Below are positions 40,163 to 47,667 of a DNA stretch of 54,516 bases, piece by piece. This DNA is from BOKV01 sp041739465 (GTDB taxonomy: Bacteria; Pseudomonadota; Alphaproteobacteria; Rhizobiales; Rhizobiaceae). The stretch spans positions 1-54,516 of the forward strand of contig JBGSNX010000007.1 in assembly GCA_041739465.1 (NCBI GenBank), given 5' to 3'. Below the pieces are notes generated by a model, which made no database searches, was not told where the DNA came from, and saw nothing but the letters and a program-made list of their open reading frames with translations. Both the position numbers and the translations under genes were made by a program. Numbering within the stretch: the first letter of the stretch is position 1; each line of letters starts with the position of its first letter.

Positions 40163-41970
40163 TTGCTCCGACACTGCTTGGGCATATTGGCGCTGTGTCT
40201 GGCGCGAATGTCAGTGTCCGGCAATTTGAAGGCTTATCGTCTGGCATCGCTATCATTGGTGGGCGTTCGTATCGCATTGGCCAAGTGGGCAGCTTCGTTC
40301 GTATTCCTCAAGGCTATCACGATCTTTTCGGCGTCATTGCTGAGGTTGGGGCGTCGGCGACACCCGAGACACTGCGAGACGCCACCAATCGCGGCGATCG
40401 TTGGATGACGGTTCAACTCGTTGGTGAAAGCGTAGGCGTTTCGTTTGAGCGGGGGATTAGCCAATATCCAGCGATCAATGACGAGGTGCATCTTGTTACC
40501 GATGAGGATTTAGCAAACATCTATGGCGACGAAGGCGCCGGGCAGGTTGTTGTCGGTCGTTTGGCAGGCGCTGAGAGTATCGAGGTTAGAGTTGATCTCG
40601 ATAAGTTGGTAACGCGGCACTCGGCTGTTTTGGGTTCTACTGGCTCGGGAAAATCGACAACCGTTGCCAGCTTGCTGACATCAATCGCGGGTAATGGTGT
40701 CACGCTTCCGACATTCCCAAGTTCCCGGATTTTGTTGCTCGACATACACGGCGAATACGCTTCGGCCCTGCGCGATGTTGCGACGGTGTTCCGTGTTAAT
40801 CCCGGCGAAGGCCAGGAGCCACTCCACATACCCTACTGGGCAATCGGTGTCAGCGAGCTTCTGACATTTTTGATGGGAAAGGTTGACGACAAAGCCGTCA
40901 CCAGCATTCTTGATCGGATCATCGCCGACAAGATGAACCTGATCGAAACGCATGCTTTTGCTGGCGTTGATGCAAATGCGCTAACTGCCGACAGCCCTCT
41001 TCCATTTAGTCTCAAGCAACTTTGGTTTGACCTGATTGATCCTGAAATCAGAACTTATCTCGACGATGCACGAACCAATTCTGCTTTGGTTGAAGCTGGC
41101 GATCCAGCGCTGCTTCGGGCCAATCGGTATCAGCCTGCAACTTCCACCAATAGTGCTCCATATATCAACAGGCAGAATGTGCTGTCGATCAAGCGTCAGC
41201 TCGATCAAATGAAATCTCGTTTGCTTGATCGCCAATTTGATTTTATGCTCCACCCTGGCGCATGGGAACCGGCGCTAGATGGCCAAACAGAAGCCGATTT
41301 GCCTGAGCTTCTTGAGCGTTGGCTCGGCTCCGAAAAGCCCATCACCATTCTTGATCTCTCGGGCGTTCCCAGCACAGTTTTAGAACACTTGATCGGCGGC
41401 ATTCTAAATATCGTCTATGAAGCACTGGTTTGGGGACGCGATACGCCTGAAGGTGGCCGTCAACGACCGCTGCTGGTCGTCATGGAAGAGGCCCACCGTT
41501 ACCTTGGGCGGGATAGCGACAGCTTGGCGCGAGATATGGTGCAGCGCATCGTCAAGGAAGGTCGTAAATTTGGCGTTGGGGCGATGATAGTTAGCCAACG
41601 ACCGTCTGAAATTGACGAAACAATTCTCTCGCAGTGCGGGACATTCGTCTCGTTGCGGCTCTCAAATGCCGCCGATCGTGGCAAGGTGCAAGCCGCTTTG
41701 CCCGATAGCCTGAGCGGCCTCATCGATAGCTTACCGATTTTGCGGACGGGTGAAGCTATTATTACCGGCGAAGCCGCGCTGTTACCTATTAGATGTCGTA
41801 TTGCCTTGCCGCCGGAAAACAGGCGACCTAGCAGCGGAGACCCAAGTGTTTCAAAAGCATGGTCGAATGAACGTGCCGATTCAAATTACGTCCGCCCAGT
41901 AGCTGCTTGGCGCGCCCAGAATGCCGGGTTCACAATTGAAGGAGATGATGATGGAACGTCAACCAGTTGA
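40159..41970 (+). CDS. HerA-like hexameric ATPase of the SIR2-HerA system
   Basis: A 603-residue HerA/FtsK-type ATPase. The N-terminal HAS-barrel-like region (1-150) precedes Walker A 'GSTGSGKST' (159-167); Walker B is 'LLVVMEEAH' near 440, and 'SQRPSEIDE' resembles the sensor of HerA ATPases, with arginines after it ('FVSLRLSNAADRGKV'). HerA forms a ring; with SIR2 it makes an antiphage supramolecular complex in described systems. The gene is coupled to the SIR2 gene upstream and overlaps the KTSC gene by 20 bases. Confidence 0.92.
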   Translation: MIAPTLLGHIGAVSGANVSVRQFEGLSSGIAIIGGRSYRIGQVGSFVRIPQGYHDLFGVIAEVGASATPETLRDATNRGDRWMTVQLVGESVGVSFERGISQYPAINDEVHLVTDEDLANIYGDEGAGQVVVGRLAGAESIEVRVDLDKLVTRHSAVLGSTGSGKSTTVASLLTSIAGNGVTLPTFPSSRILLLDIHGEYASALRDVATVFRVNPGEGQEPLHIPYWAIGVSELLTFLMGKVDDKAVTSILDRIIADKMNLIETHAFAGVDANALTADSPLPFSLKQLWFDLIDPEIRTYLDDARTNSALVEAGDPALLRANRYQPATSTNSAPYINRQNVLSIKRQLDQMKSRLLDRQFDFMLHPGAWEPALDGQTEADLPELLERWLGSEKPITILDLSGVPSTVLEHLIGGILNIVYEALVWGRDTPEGGRQRPLLVVMEEAHRYLGRDSDSLARDMVQRIVKEGRKFGVGAMIVSQRPSEIDETILSQCGTFVSLRLSNAADRGKVQAALPDSLSGLIDSLPILRTGEAIITGEAALLPIRCRIALPPENRRPSSGDPSVSKAWSNERADSNYVRPVAAWRAQNAGFTIEGDDDGTSTS

Positions 41971-42175
41971 TTCCTCAAACTTAGCCTCGGTAGGATACGA
42001 CTCGAACAGTGAAATTCTTGAAGTGGAGTTTCGAAAGAGTGGCGATGTGTATCGTTATTTCAATGTCCCTGACATTGAACATGAGCGGCTGATCGGCGCA
42101 CACGGACTTGGATCGACTATCGGGAAGTATTTCTCTGCCAACATCAAAAACGCGTTTGCCTACGAGAAGCAATAA
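41951..42175 (+). CDS. KTSC-domain small protein in the SIR2-HerA operon
   Basis: A 74-residue protein that is essentially one KTSC domain: 'VDSSNLASVGYDSNSEILEVEF', 'VYRYFNVP', 'GKYFSANIKNAFAY'. KTSC resembles a C-terminal piece of lysyl-tRNA synthetase, and its molecular role is unknown. ATG 41951 is chosen over two earlier ATGs because AAGGAG then lies 6 bases upstream. It begins inside the end of the HerA gene and its stop overlaps the next ATG (TAATG), so all four genes are translationally linked. I know no described SIR2-HerA system with this partner. Confidence 0.88.
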   Translation: MERQPVDSSNLASVGYDSNSEILEVEFRKSGDVYRYFNVPDIEHERLIGAHGLGSTIGKYFSANIKNAFAYEKQ

Positions 42176-43449
42176 TGTCTGACCCAACGATTAGCTGTCC
42201 AAAATGTGGCACCGAAATCAAACTCAACGAGTCACTGGCTGGCCCGCTTATCGAAGCCACAAAACGAGAGTTTGAAGGCAAGCTCGCGGAACGCGATGCC
42301 GCTATTGATAAACGCGAAGCGGAAGTCCGGCGCCAACAAGACGAAGTGGCTGCCGCAAAGGCCACCATTGAGGATCAGGTAACCTCCAAAATCGCTGAAG
42401 CACGCAAGCAAATCGCAGAGGATGAAGCGAAAAAGGCAAAGTTGCTTCTCGGCAACGATCTGGAAGAAAAAAACAAGGAAATTGAAGCGCTTCAAGAAGT
42501 GGCAGCTGCCCGTGAGCAAAAGCTAGTTGCAGCCCAGCGAGAGCAGGCAGAGCTTTTGCGTAAGCAGCGTGAATTGGACGATGCCAAGCGAGAACTTGAA
42601 ATCACCGTCGAACAGCGTGTGACGGCTTCGTTAGAGGAAGTCCGCGCAAAAGCAAAAAATGAAGCCGAGGAATCGCTCCGACTGAAAGTTTCAGAAAAGG
42701 AAGAGCAAATTTCCTCTATGCAGCGCCAGATTGAGGAGTTGCGTCGGAAGGCTGAGCAAGGCTCTCAGCAGCTTCAAGGTGAAGTTTTGGAGTTGCAGCT
42801 TGAAAGTATGCTCGCAACGCGGTTCCCGATGGACGTTCAAGAACCCGTTGCCAAAGGCGAGTTCGGGGGCGACTTGCTGCATCGCATTGTCGGACCAGTC
42901 GGCCAGATATGTGGTTCAATTTTGTGGGAAACAAAGCGAACGAAAAATTGGAGCGACGGTTGGTTAGCTAAGCTACGAAGTGATCAACGTGCGGCAAAAG
43001 CCGAGCTGTCGATTCTGGTATCTGACGCACTTCCCAAGGGCGTTGAATCGTTCGACCATATTGAAGGCGTCTGGGTCGCACATCCTCGCTATGTAATTCC
43101 GATTGCGGTGGCTTTACGTCAATCATTGATTGAGGTTGCAGCCACACGCGTCGCCCGCGAAGGGCAGGAAACGAAAATGGAGCTAGTATATAACTACCTG
43201 ACGGGATCAAATTTCAGGCACCGCATTGAAGCGATAGTCGAGCGATTCACCGAAATGCAGGATGATCTTAATCGTGAACGGAAGGCCACGATGCGCCTTT
43301 GGGCCAAGCGCCAAGCTCAGATTCAAGGCGTGGTTGATACAACTGTCGGAATGTATGGCGATCTACAGGGCATTGCCGGACGGGCAATGCAGGAGATTCC
43401 TGCACTCGAAATTCCGCTGCTTGAAGGTAGACAAGATGATGCCCTATAA
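42175..43449 (+). CDS. DUF2130 protein: coiled coil plus nuclease-like C-domain
   Basis: A 424-residue DUF2130 protein. An N-terminal 'CPKCGTE' (Cys8/Cys11) is followed by a long charged coiled coil (about 35-205) and a C-terminal domain with 'GEFGGDLLHRI' (Asp233) and 'ILWETKRTKNW' (Glu252-x-Lys254). That D...ExK spacing resembles PD-(D/E)xK nucleases, with a downstream Gln/Lys pair. Such nucleases often serve as defence effectors. Its start overlaps the KTSC stop by one base, and it is the last gene of the operon. Its function is not established. Confidence 0.85.
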   Translation: MSDPTISCPKCGTEIKLNESLAGPLIEATKREFEGKLAERDAAIDKREAEVRRQQDEVAAAKATIEDQVTSKIAEARKQIAEDEAKKAKLLLGNDLEEKNKEIEALQEVAAAREQKLVAAQREQAELLRKQRELDDAKRELEITVEQRVTASLEEVRAKAKNEAEESLRLKVSEKEEQISSMQRQIEELRRKAEQGSQQLQGEVLELQLESMLATRFPMDVQEPVAKGEFGGDLLHRIVGPVGQICGSILWETKRTKNWSDGWLAKLRSDQRAAKAELSILVSDALPKGVESFDHIEGVWVAHPRYVIPIAVALRQSLIEVAATRVAREGQETKMELVYNYLTGSNFRHRIEAIVERFTEMQDDLNRERKATMRLWAKRQAQIQGVVDTTVGMYGDLQGIAGRAMQEIPALEIPLLEGRQDDAL

Positions 43450-43533
43450 ATTGGACCAACGAAACGGGTTGGTTCTAGTCGGTTTGCCGGTTCGACGGAA
43501 CGGCAAGTTTCAGGCATCACTTCTTATCCATTG

Positions 43534-43546
43534 AACGGCAACAATG
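43534..43546 (+). repeat. Direct repeat of a 13-base sequence at the integrase end
   Basis: AACGGCAACAATG here is identical to 38645-38657 at the integrase stop codon, in the same orientation. The pair brackets the SIR2-HerA-KTSC-DUF2130 operon (about 4.9 kb), so it may mark the ends of an inserted module or a recombination junction. Confidence 0.55.
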
Positions 43547-43604
43547 AAGGCGCAAAGCGGTCGCTGACGCCAGGGTGAGCCTTTGGCAGGAATATGCCGA
43601 TGGT

Positions 43605-43740
43605 CGAAGTTCAGCTCATTTTCCCGTCATAGATATCAACGAGGACATGGCTCTCAGAAACGCCTTCGACATCCTATTGCGGCGTCTTGGCTCCTCAGGT
43701 GATGAAGTCTCCGCCCATGGGTTTCGGGTGACGGCTAGCA
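43605..43740 (+). pseudogene. Fragment of a second tyrosine integrase
   Basis: 136 bases that align with 38337-38473 of the intact integrase, with many substitutions and a one-base loss that shifts the frame. The piece codes for the region around 'RRLGSSGDEVSAHGFRVTAS', including the HxxR catalytic motif. Nearby, GAAATCATCATACAG at 43851-43865 is identical to integrase bases 38305-38319, but it lies downstream of the main block instead of upstream. The copy is therefore rearranged. It is a remnant of an earlier or different integrated element. Confidence 0.85.
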
Positions 43741-44125
43741 ATTTAATCCGGACAAAAGCTCGTGTGAGTGCTTTCCGCGCAGAACAGGCTTTTGCCGGGA
43801 CAAACCTATCCATTTGGTTCGACGAACTTAGCCGAATAAATCTTGAGGAAGAAATCATCATACAGTGTGAGTTGGGCTATGCGTTAATCGTATTGATCAC
43901 CGAAGGACAACCCGACGGACCTGTCAGAGAACTAGATAACGCTGCCGAATAGGTAAAAAGCTGTTCGCCTCGGGTTTACGTTTAGTTGCGGCGGCTTGAA
44001 CCAGAAATCCTATTCGTGTCAGACCACACCAGTTGACCAATCAAAATTTGGTTGTTGACGGCACCCTTTGTCCCCTAACGTGCATTGCTTGCCAAAGCAT
44101 ACTCTTGCTTTACAGGGTTTCAGGA
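43741..44125 (+). other. Gap after the integrase remnant, before the Shango operon
   Basis: About 385 bases. It contains the displaced 15-base integrase match (43851-43865). Otherwise no credible gene is present; an in-frame reading across the remnant (43575-43952) is fossil sequence. The promoter of the TerB-type operon should lie near 44000-44120 but is not recognisable. Confidence 0.4.
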
Positions 44126-46378
44126 ATGGAATGGCTAATTGGCATCGTTTGCATTTGGATTGGCTGGAAGCTGATCGTCCATGTCAGTCGGGCAGTTATG
44201 TTCTCAATCACCGGCAGAACTAGCTGGGCCCGAACAGAAGACGGCGTCCCAAAGAATTTCGACAATATTGGGTCAAGTAAAAATGCCGATAGGAAGCGTC
44301 AAACCGCCAGATGGATCCCGTTCAATAATCCAGAATATATCGCAGAAATTCGGGTTCCTGGTGGCATGATATACATAGGCGACCATCTCCCGGGCCGATA
44401 TAACGAACCTGATAGTTGTCTGATTAATCCAAAACTGAAAGTCGCAACTGCAAATCACAAACAAAGAGAGACCAATCTCCCGTATTGGCCTTCTTATTCC
44501 AATATTTCGCCCAGCGCCCGGCGTATCTATCTTGAATGGTTGGCATCTGGTCGTTTAGACCCAGACATAGATATCGGGTACGTCTTCCTGTTTTTTTACG
44601 GCTTGGAGCGCCGATTATTTGTCGACAAAGCACGGGACGAAGTCGAGATCATTACAAAAGAAGTTCATCGACTTCTGAAAATCTATGGCTCCAACACGTC
44701 GTTTCATCAATATGCATTTGCACTTTTAGAGGGTGCTGCACTTATTTCGAACCAATTGCTGGCCCTGCCGACATTGTCGGCAGATTTGACAAACGGTTAT
44801 AGGCTTCCACTGTCCCTAAAGATCCATATCGGTGCGCGAATATCTCGCAGTGAACCGATTTTTTCTGAGGATGCTCTGCGGTGGCTGTTGTCAGGTCCCA
44901 ATGCACCGAGGCGTACACCAATCAGCCGATGTTTTAAAATATTCGCTGCGCTTTGGCGATTGCGATATGATGAAATTTATCCTAAAGGTTTGATTGTTCC
45001 ATCGACAAATATTCCTCTGATATGGGAATACCGATCTGCCAGTGGTACTTTTGAGATCAATATCCCTATACGGATCGGCGGGCGACAGATTACAGATGTC
45101 TCCGATTTGGCTGAGCCTCTCAATCAATTCTCTCAATTGGGTGATATGTGTCTTGACGAACTGGCTGGCTACAGCCGGTTTCTTGGGCGCAATCCGCTAA
45201 CCCAGGGTTCGGCGGAGGGTGCAACTTTGCTTCCAGCAGCTTTGCTAGCGACATCTACTGAAACGCCACTTCATCAAGCTGCGAAAAATTTGGACCAGCT
45301 TTTTGACAACCGCCGCGTCGCATCCACCAATTTTGGCGCAGTGGCGCACGCAATCGGAATGAAGGACGGCAGCGAACGCGTATCGGTAGCTAAGTTGGAG
45401 CAAATGGCTATATTCTTGGAAGGCATGGGAATTGGGTTCGAGCCAGACCCACGCTTTGGTTCTGCTATTTTTGGCGAAGGCGGCAAACTGATACTTTTTC
45501 GAGCAAAGGCTGGTGCCCCTGTTGAAGCAAGTAATCCGGATTATGTCTCAAAGCGCATTTTTATAGAAGTTTCAGCACTTGCTTCCGCGTCAGACGGCAA
45601 AAGAGCCCCAGAGGAGTTTGCTCAGGTTCGCAGAGACGTTTTAGCCGCAGCGCAGTTGACGACTACACAACGACTGAGACTTCTGGCTTATGCCGCCGCC
45701 ATTTGGGATGAAGTTCCCAAACAAACAACGATACTCAACCGTTTGTCCACAATTCCCGCGGACAAACGCCGCCAGATACTTGACGCCGCCTGTGCTACAG
45801 TTCTCGCAGATGGCGTCATCAATGTGAAGGAAGTGACTTTTCTCGAAAAGCTGGCCAAGGCGCTCAATCTCGGTACAGGGGACGTTTACCAAGCGCTCCA
45901 TCGCGGTGATGGTCACGCAGATGAACCAATTAGAATTGCTCCGGCGCAGATAGAGCAAAGCATTCCTATTCCACAAAATCCTGCCGAAAAAACGATAACG
46001 CGAACAAATGACGCGGATCTAGAACGCATACGCAACGAAACCGTTGCCGTTCAGCGACTTCTAGCTGATATTTTCGTTGGCGAGGATCCGCTAGTCCCAC
46101 CAGAAGCGATTGTCAACTTTGATACGTTAACAAGCAATTTCCAAGGTTTGGATAGGCCTCATTCGGAATTGCTAGAAATCCTGCTTGATCGAAATGGTGT
46201 AGACCGATCCGAATTCGAACGCTTGGCCAGAAATGCAAATTTGTTGCCGGACGGAGCTCTGGACACAATAAATGATTGGGCATTTGATAAATTCGACGAG
46301 CCGCTCTTTCAAGGAGGAGATACCGTAGTTCCCATGGCACATCTCCGAAAAATTCTCCTAACGCGGGAATTGGCATGA
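44126..46378 (+). CDS. sngA: TerB-domain protein, Shango SngA-like
   Basis: A 750-residue protein. An N-terminal membrane segment ('MEWLIGIVCIWIGWKLIVHV') is followed by a TerB-N-like region (about 80-300), a central helical TerB-like domain ('ASDGKRAPEEFAQV...', 'VLADGVINVKEVTFLEKLAKAL', about 500-610) and a TerB-C-like end. TerB domains belong to tellurite/phage-resistance complexes and bind metal at the membrane. With the ATPase and helicase that follow, this matches Shango, a three-gene antiphage system known from Pseudomonas. ATG 44126 is chosen; a TTG at 44033 has no ribosome site. Confidence 0.82.
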   Translation: MEWLIGIVCIWIGWKLIVHVSRAVMFSITGRTSWARTEDGVPKNFDNIGSSKNADRKRQTARWIPFNNPEYIAEIRVPGGMIYIGDHLPGRYNEPDSCLINPKLKVATANHKQRETNLPYWPSYSNISPSARRIYLEWLASGRLDPDIDIGYVFLFFYGLERRLFVDKARDEVEIITKEVHRLLKIYGSNTSFHQYAFALLEGAALISNQLLALPTLSADLTNGYRLPLSLKIHIGARISRSEPIFSEDALRWLLSGPNAPRRTPISRCFKIFAALWRLRYDEIYPKGLIVPSTNIPLIWEYRSASGTFEINIPIRIGGRQITDVSDLAEPLNQFSQLGDMCLDELAGYSRFLGRNPLTQGSAEGATLLPAALLATSTETPLHQAAKNLDQLFDNRRVASTNFGAVAHAIGMKDGSERVSVAKLEQMAIFLEGMGIGFEPDPRFGSAIFGEGGKLILFRAKAGAPVEASNPDYVSKRIFIEVSALASASDGKRAPEEFAQVRRDVLAAAQLTTTQRLRLLAYAAAIWDEVPKQTTILNRLSTIPADKRRQILDAACATVLADGVINVKEVTFLEKLAKALNLGTGDVYQALHRGDGHADEPIRIAPAQIEQSIPIPQNPAEKTITRTNDADLERIRNETVAVQRLLADIFVGEDPLVPPEAIVNFDTLTSNFQGLDRPHSELLEILLDRNGVDRSEFERLARNANLLPDGALDTINDWAFDKFDEPLFQGGDTVVPMAHLRKILLTRELA

Positions 46379-47667
46379 ACACAGCGTCAAAGATCAAAGT
46401 TAAGGATCGCGACACCATCCTGCAGGCATTGGCTGCCGGGGTTGTGCCTCACATCGGCTTACAGCACATCCAAGTTGGGCGCATCGCTGAACTCGAAGTA
46501 TTGGTCCGCGATACAGAAAGGATCGTCGACGGCGGTTCGACTTTTCGCCTGATCATTGGCGAATATGGTTCTGGAAAGACCTTCTTTCTCAATCTCGTTC
46601 GTTTGATTGCACTCGAGAAAAAATGCGCAACAGTCCATGCAGACTTGTCTCCCAATCGCAGACTTCACGCGACCGACGGTCATGCCCGACATTTCTATTC
46701 GGAATTGGTCAACAGTCTGTCTACGCGAACAAAGCCAGACGGTGGCGCGCTGCCTAGTATTGTCGAGCGCTTCGTTACCGAATGCGTAAAGCAGGCAAGT
46801 CTTCAAAGCCTGCCTGTCGAGAATGTGGTCGATTCCCGTCTAAGTGGCTTCGCAGATCACGTCGGTGGTTCTGACTACGCTACAGTGCTCAAGGCGTATT
46901 GGCGCGGAAGTGAAGACGGCAATGATCAATTAAAATCAGATGCACTTCGTTGGCTTCGAGCAGAGTTTTCTACAAAGACAGAGGCGCGCCAGGCACTGGG
47001 CGTTCGCAATATTATAGACGACGATACGTTTTATGATTCACTCAAATTGCTTGCAGGTTTCGTCAGGTTGTGTGGCTATTCGGGTTTGCTGGTCATCCTC
47101 GACGAATTGGTGAACTTATACAAATTGCAAAATGCTCGCGCAAGAAACCAGAACTACGAACAGCTGCTTTTGATGATCAACGAATCACACAGCGGTCAAT
47201 TGGCTGGCATTGGTTTTGTGCTCGGCGGAACGCCGGAATTTCTGATGGATACCCGCCGGGGTTTGTTCAGTTACGAGGCATTGCAGTCACGGCTAGCTGA
47301 AAATGCTTATGCAAAACCAGGAATCATAGATCCATACAGTCCGGTGATCCGCCTGAAAAATCTTACTCCGGAGGAGCTCCATGTGTTGCTTGAGAGAATT
47401 CGACACATATTTGCGAGCGGGAATGAAAGAAAAGAGCTGATCCCCGACGAGGGCTTAACCGCCTTCATGCGGCATTGCAGTAAACACATTGGAGGCGCCT
47501 ATTTCCGAACTCCTAGGAACACCATCAAAGCCTTCGTGCAATTCCTTGCTGTACTTGAGCAACAACCGGATACTGATTGGAGAAAATTGTTGTCCACTGC
47601 GCAGATAGAGGACGAAGCCGTTCAAGAGGGTGTTGGAGAGGACGATCTTGCCTCACTCAAACTTTGA
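46375..47667 (+). CDS. sngB: Shango SngB-like / BrxD-like P-loop ATPase
   Basis: A 430-residue ATPase. Walker A 'GEYGSGKT' (62-69) and Walker B 'LLVILDELVNL' (Asp243/Glu244) are surrounded by the DUF2791 pattern shared with BREX BrxD ('FVLGGTPEFLMDTRRGLFSYEALQSRL'). In Shango the ATPase lies between the TerB protein and the helicase, as here. Its ATG overlaps the sngA stop by 4 bases, and it overlaps the helicase gene at its 3' end. Confidence 0.87.
   Translation: MNTASKIKVKDRDTILQALAAGVVPHIGLQHIQVGRIAELEVLVRDTERIVDGGSTFRLIIGEYGSGKTFFLNLVRLIALEKKCATVHADLSPNRRLHATDGHARHFYSELVNSLSTRTKPDGGALPSIVERFVTECVKQASLQSLPVENVVDSRLSGFADHVGGSDYATVLKAYWRGSEDGNDQLKSDALRWLRAEFSTKTEARQALGVRNIIDDDTFYDSLKLLAGFVRLCGYSGLLVILDELVNLYKLQNARARNQNYEQLLLMINESHSGQLAGIGFVLGGTPEFLMDTRRGLFSYEALQSRLAENAYAKPGIIDPYSPVIRLKNLTPEELHVLLERIRHIFASGNERKELIPDEGLTAFMRHCSKHIGGAYFRTPRNTIKAFVQFLAVLEQQPDTDWRKLLSTAQIEDEAVQEGVGEDDLASLKL

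Noticed and set aside
43575..43952. 125-residue protein across the integrase remnant
   Set aside because: The matching part is a frameshifted, rearranged integrase fragment; the rest has no support as a gene.
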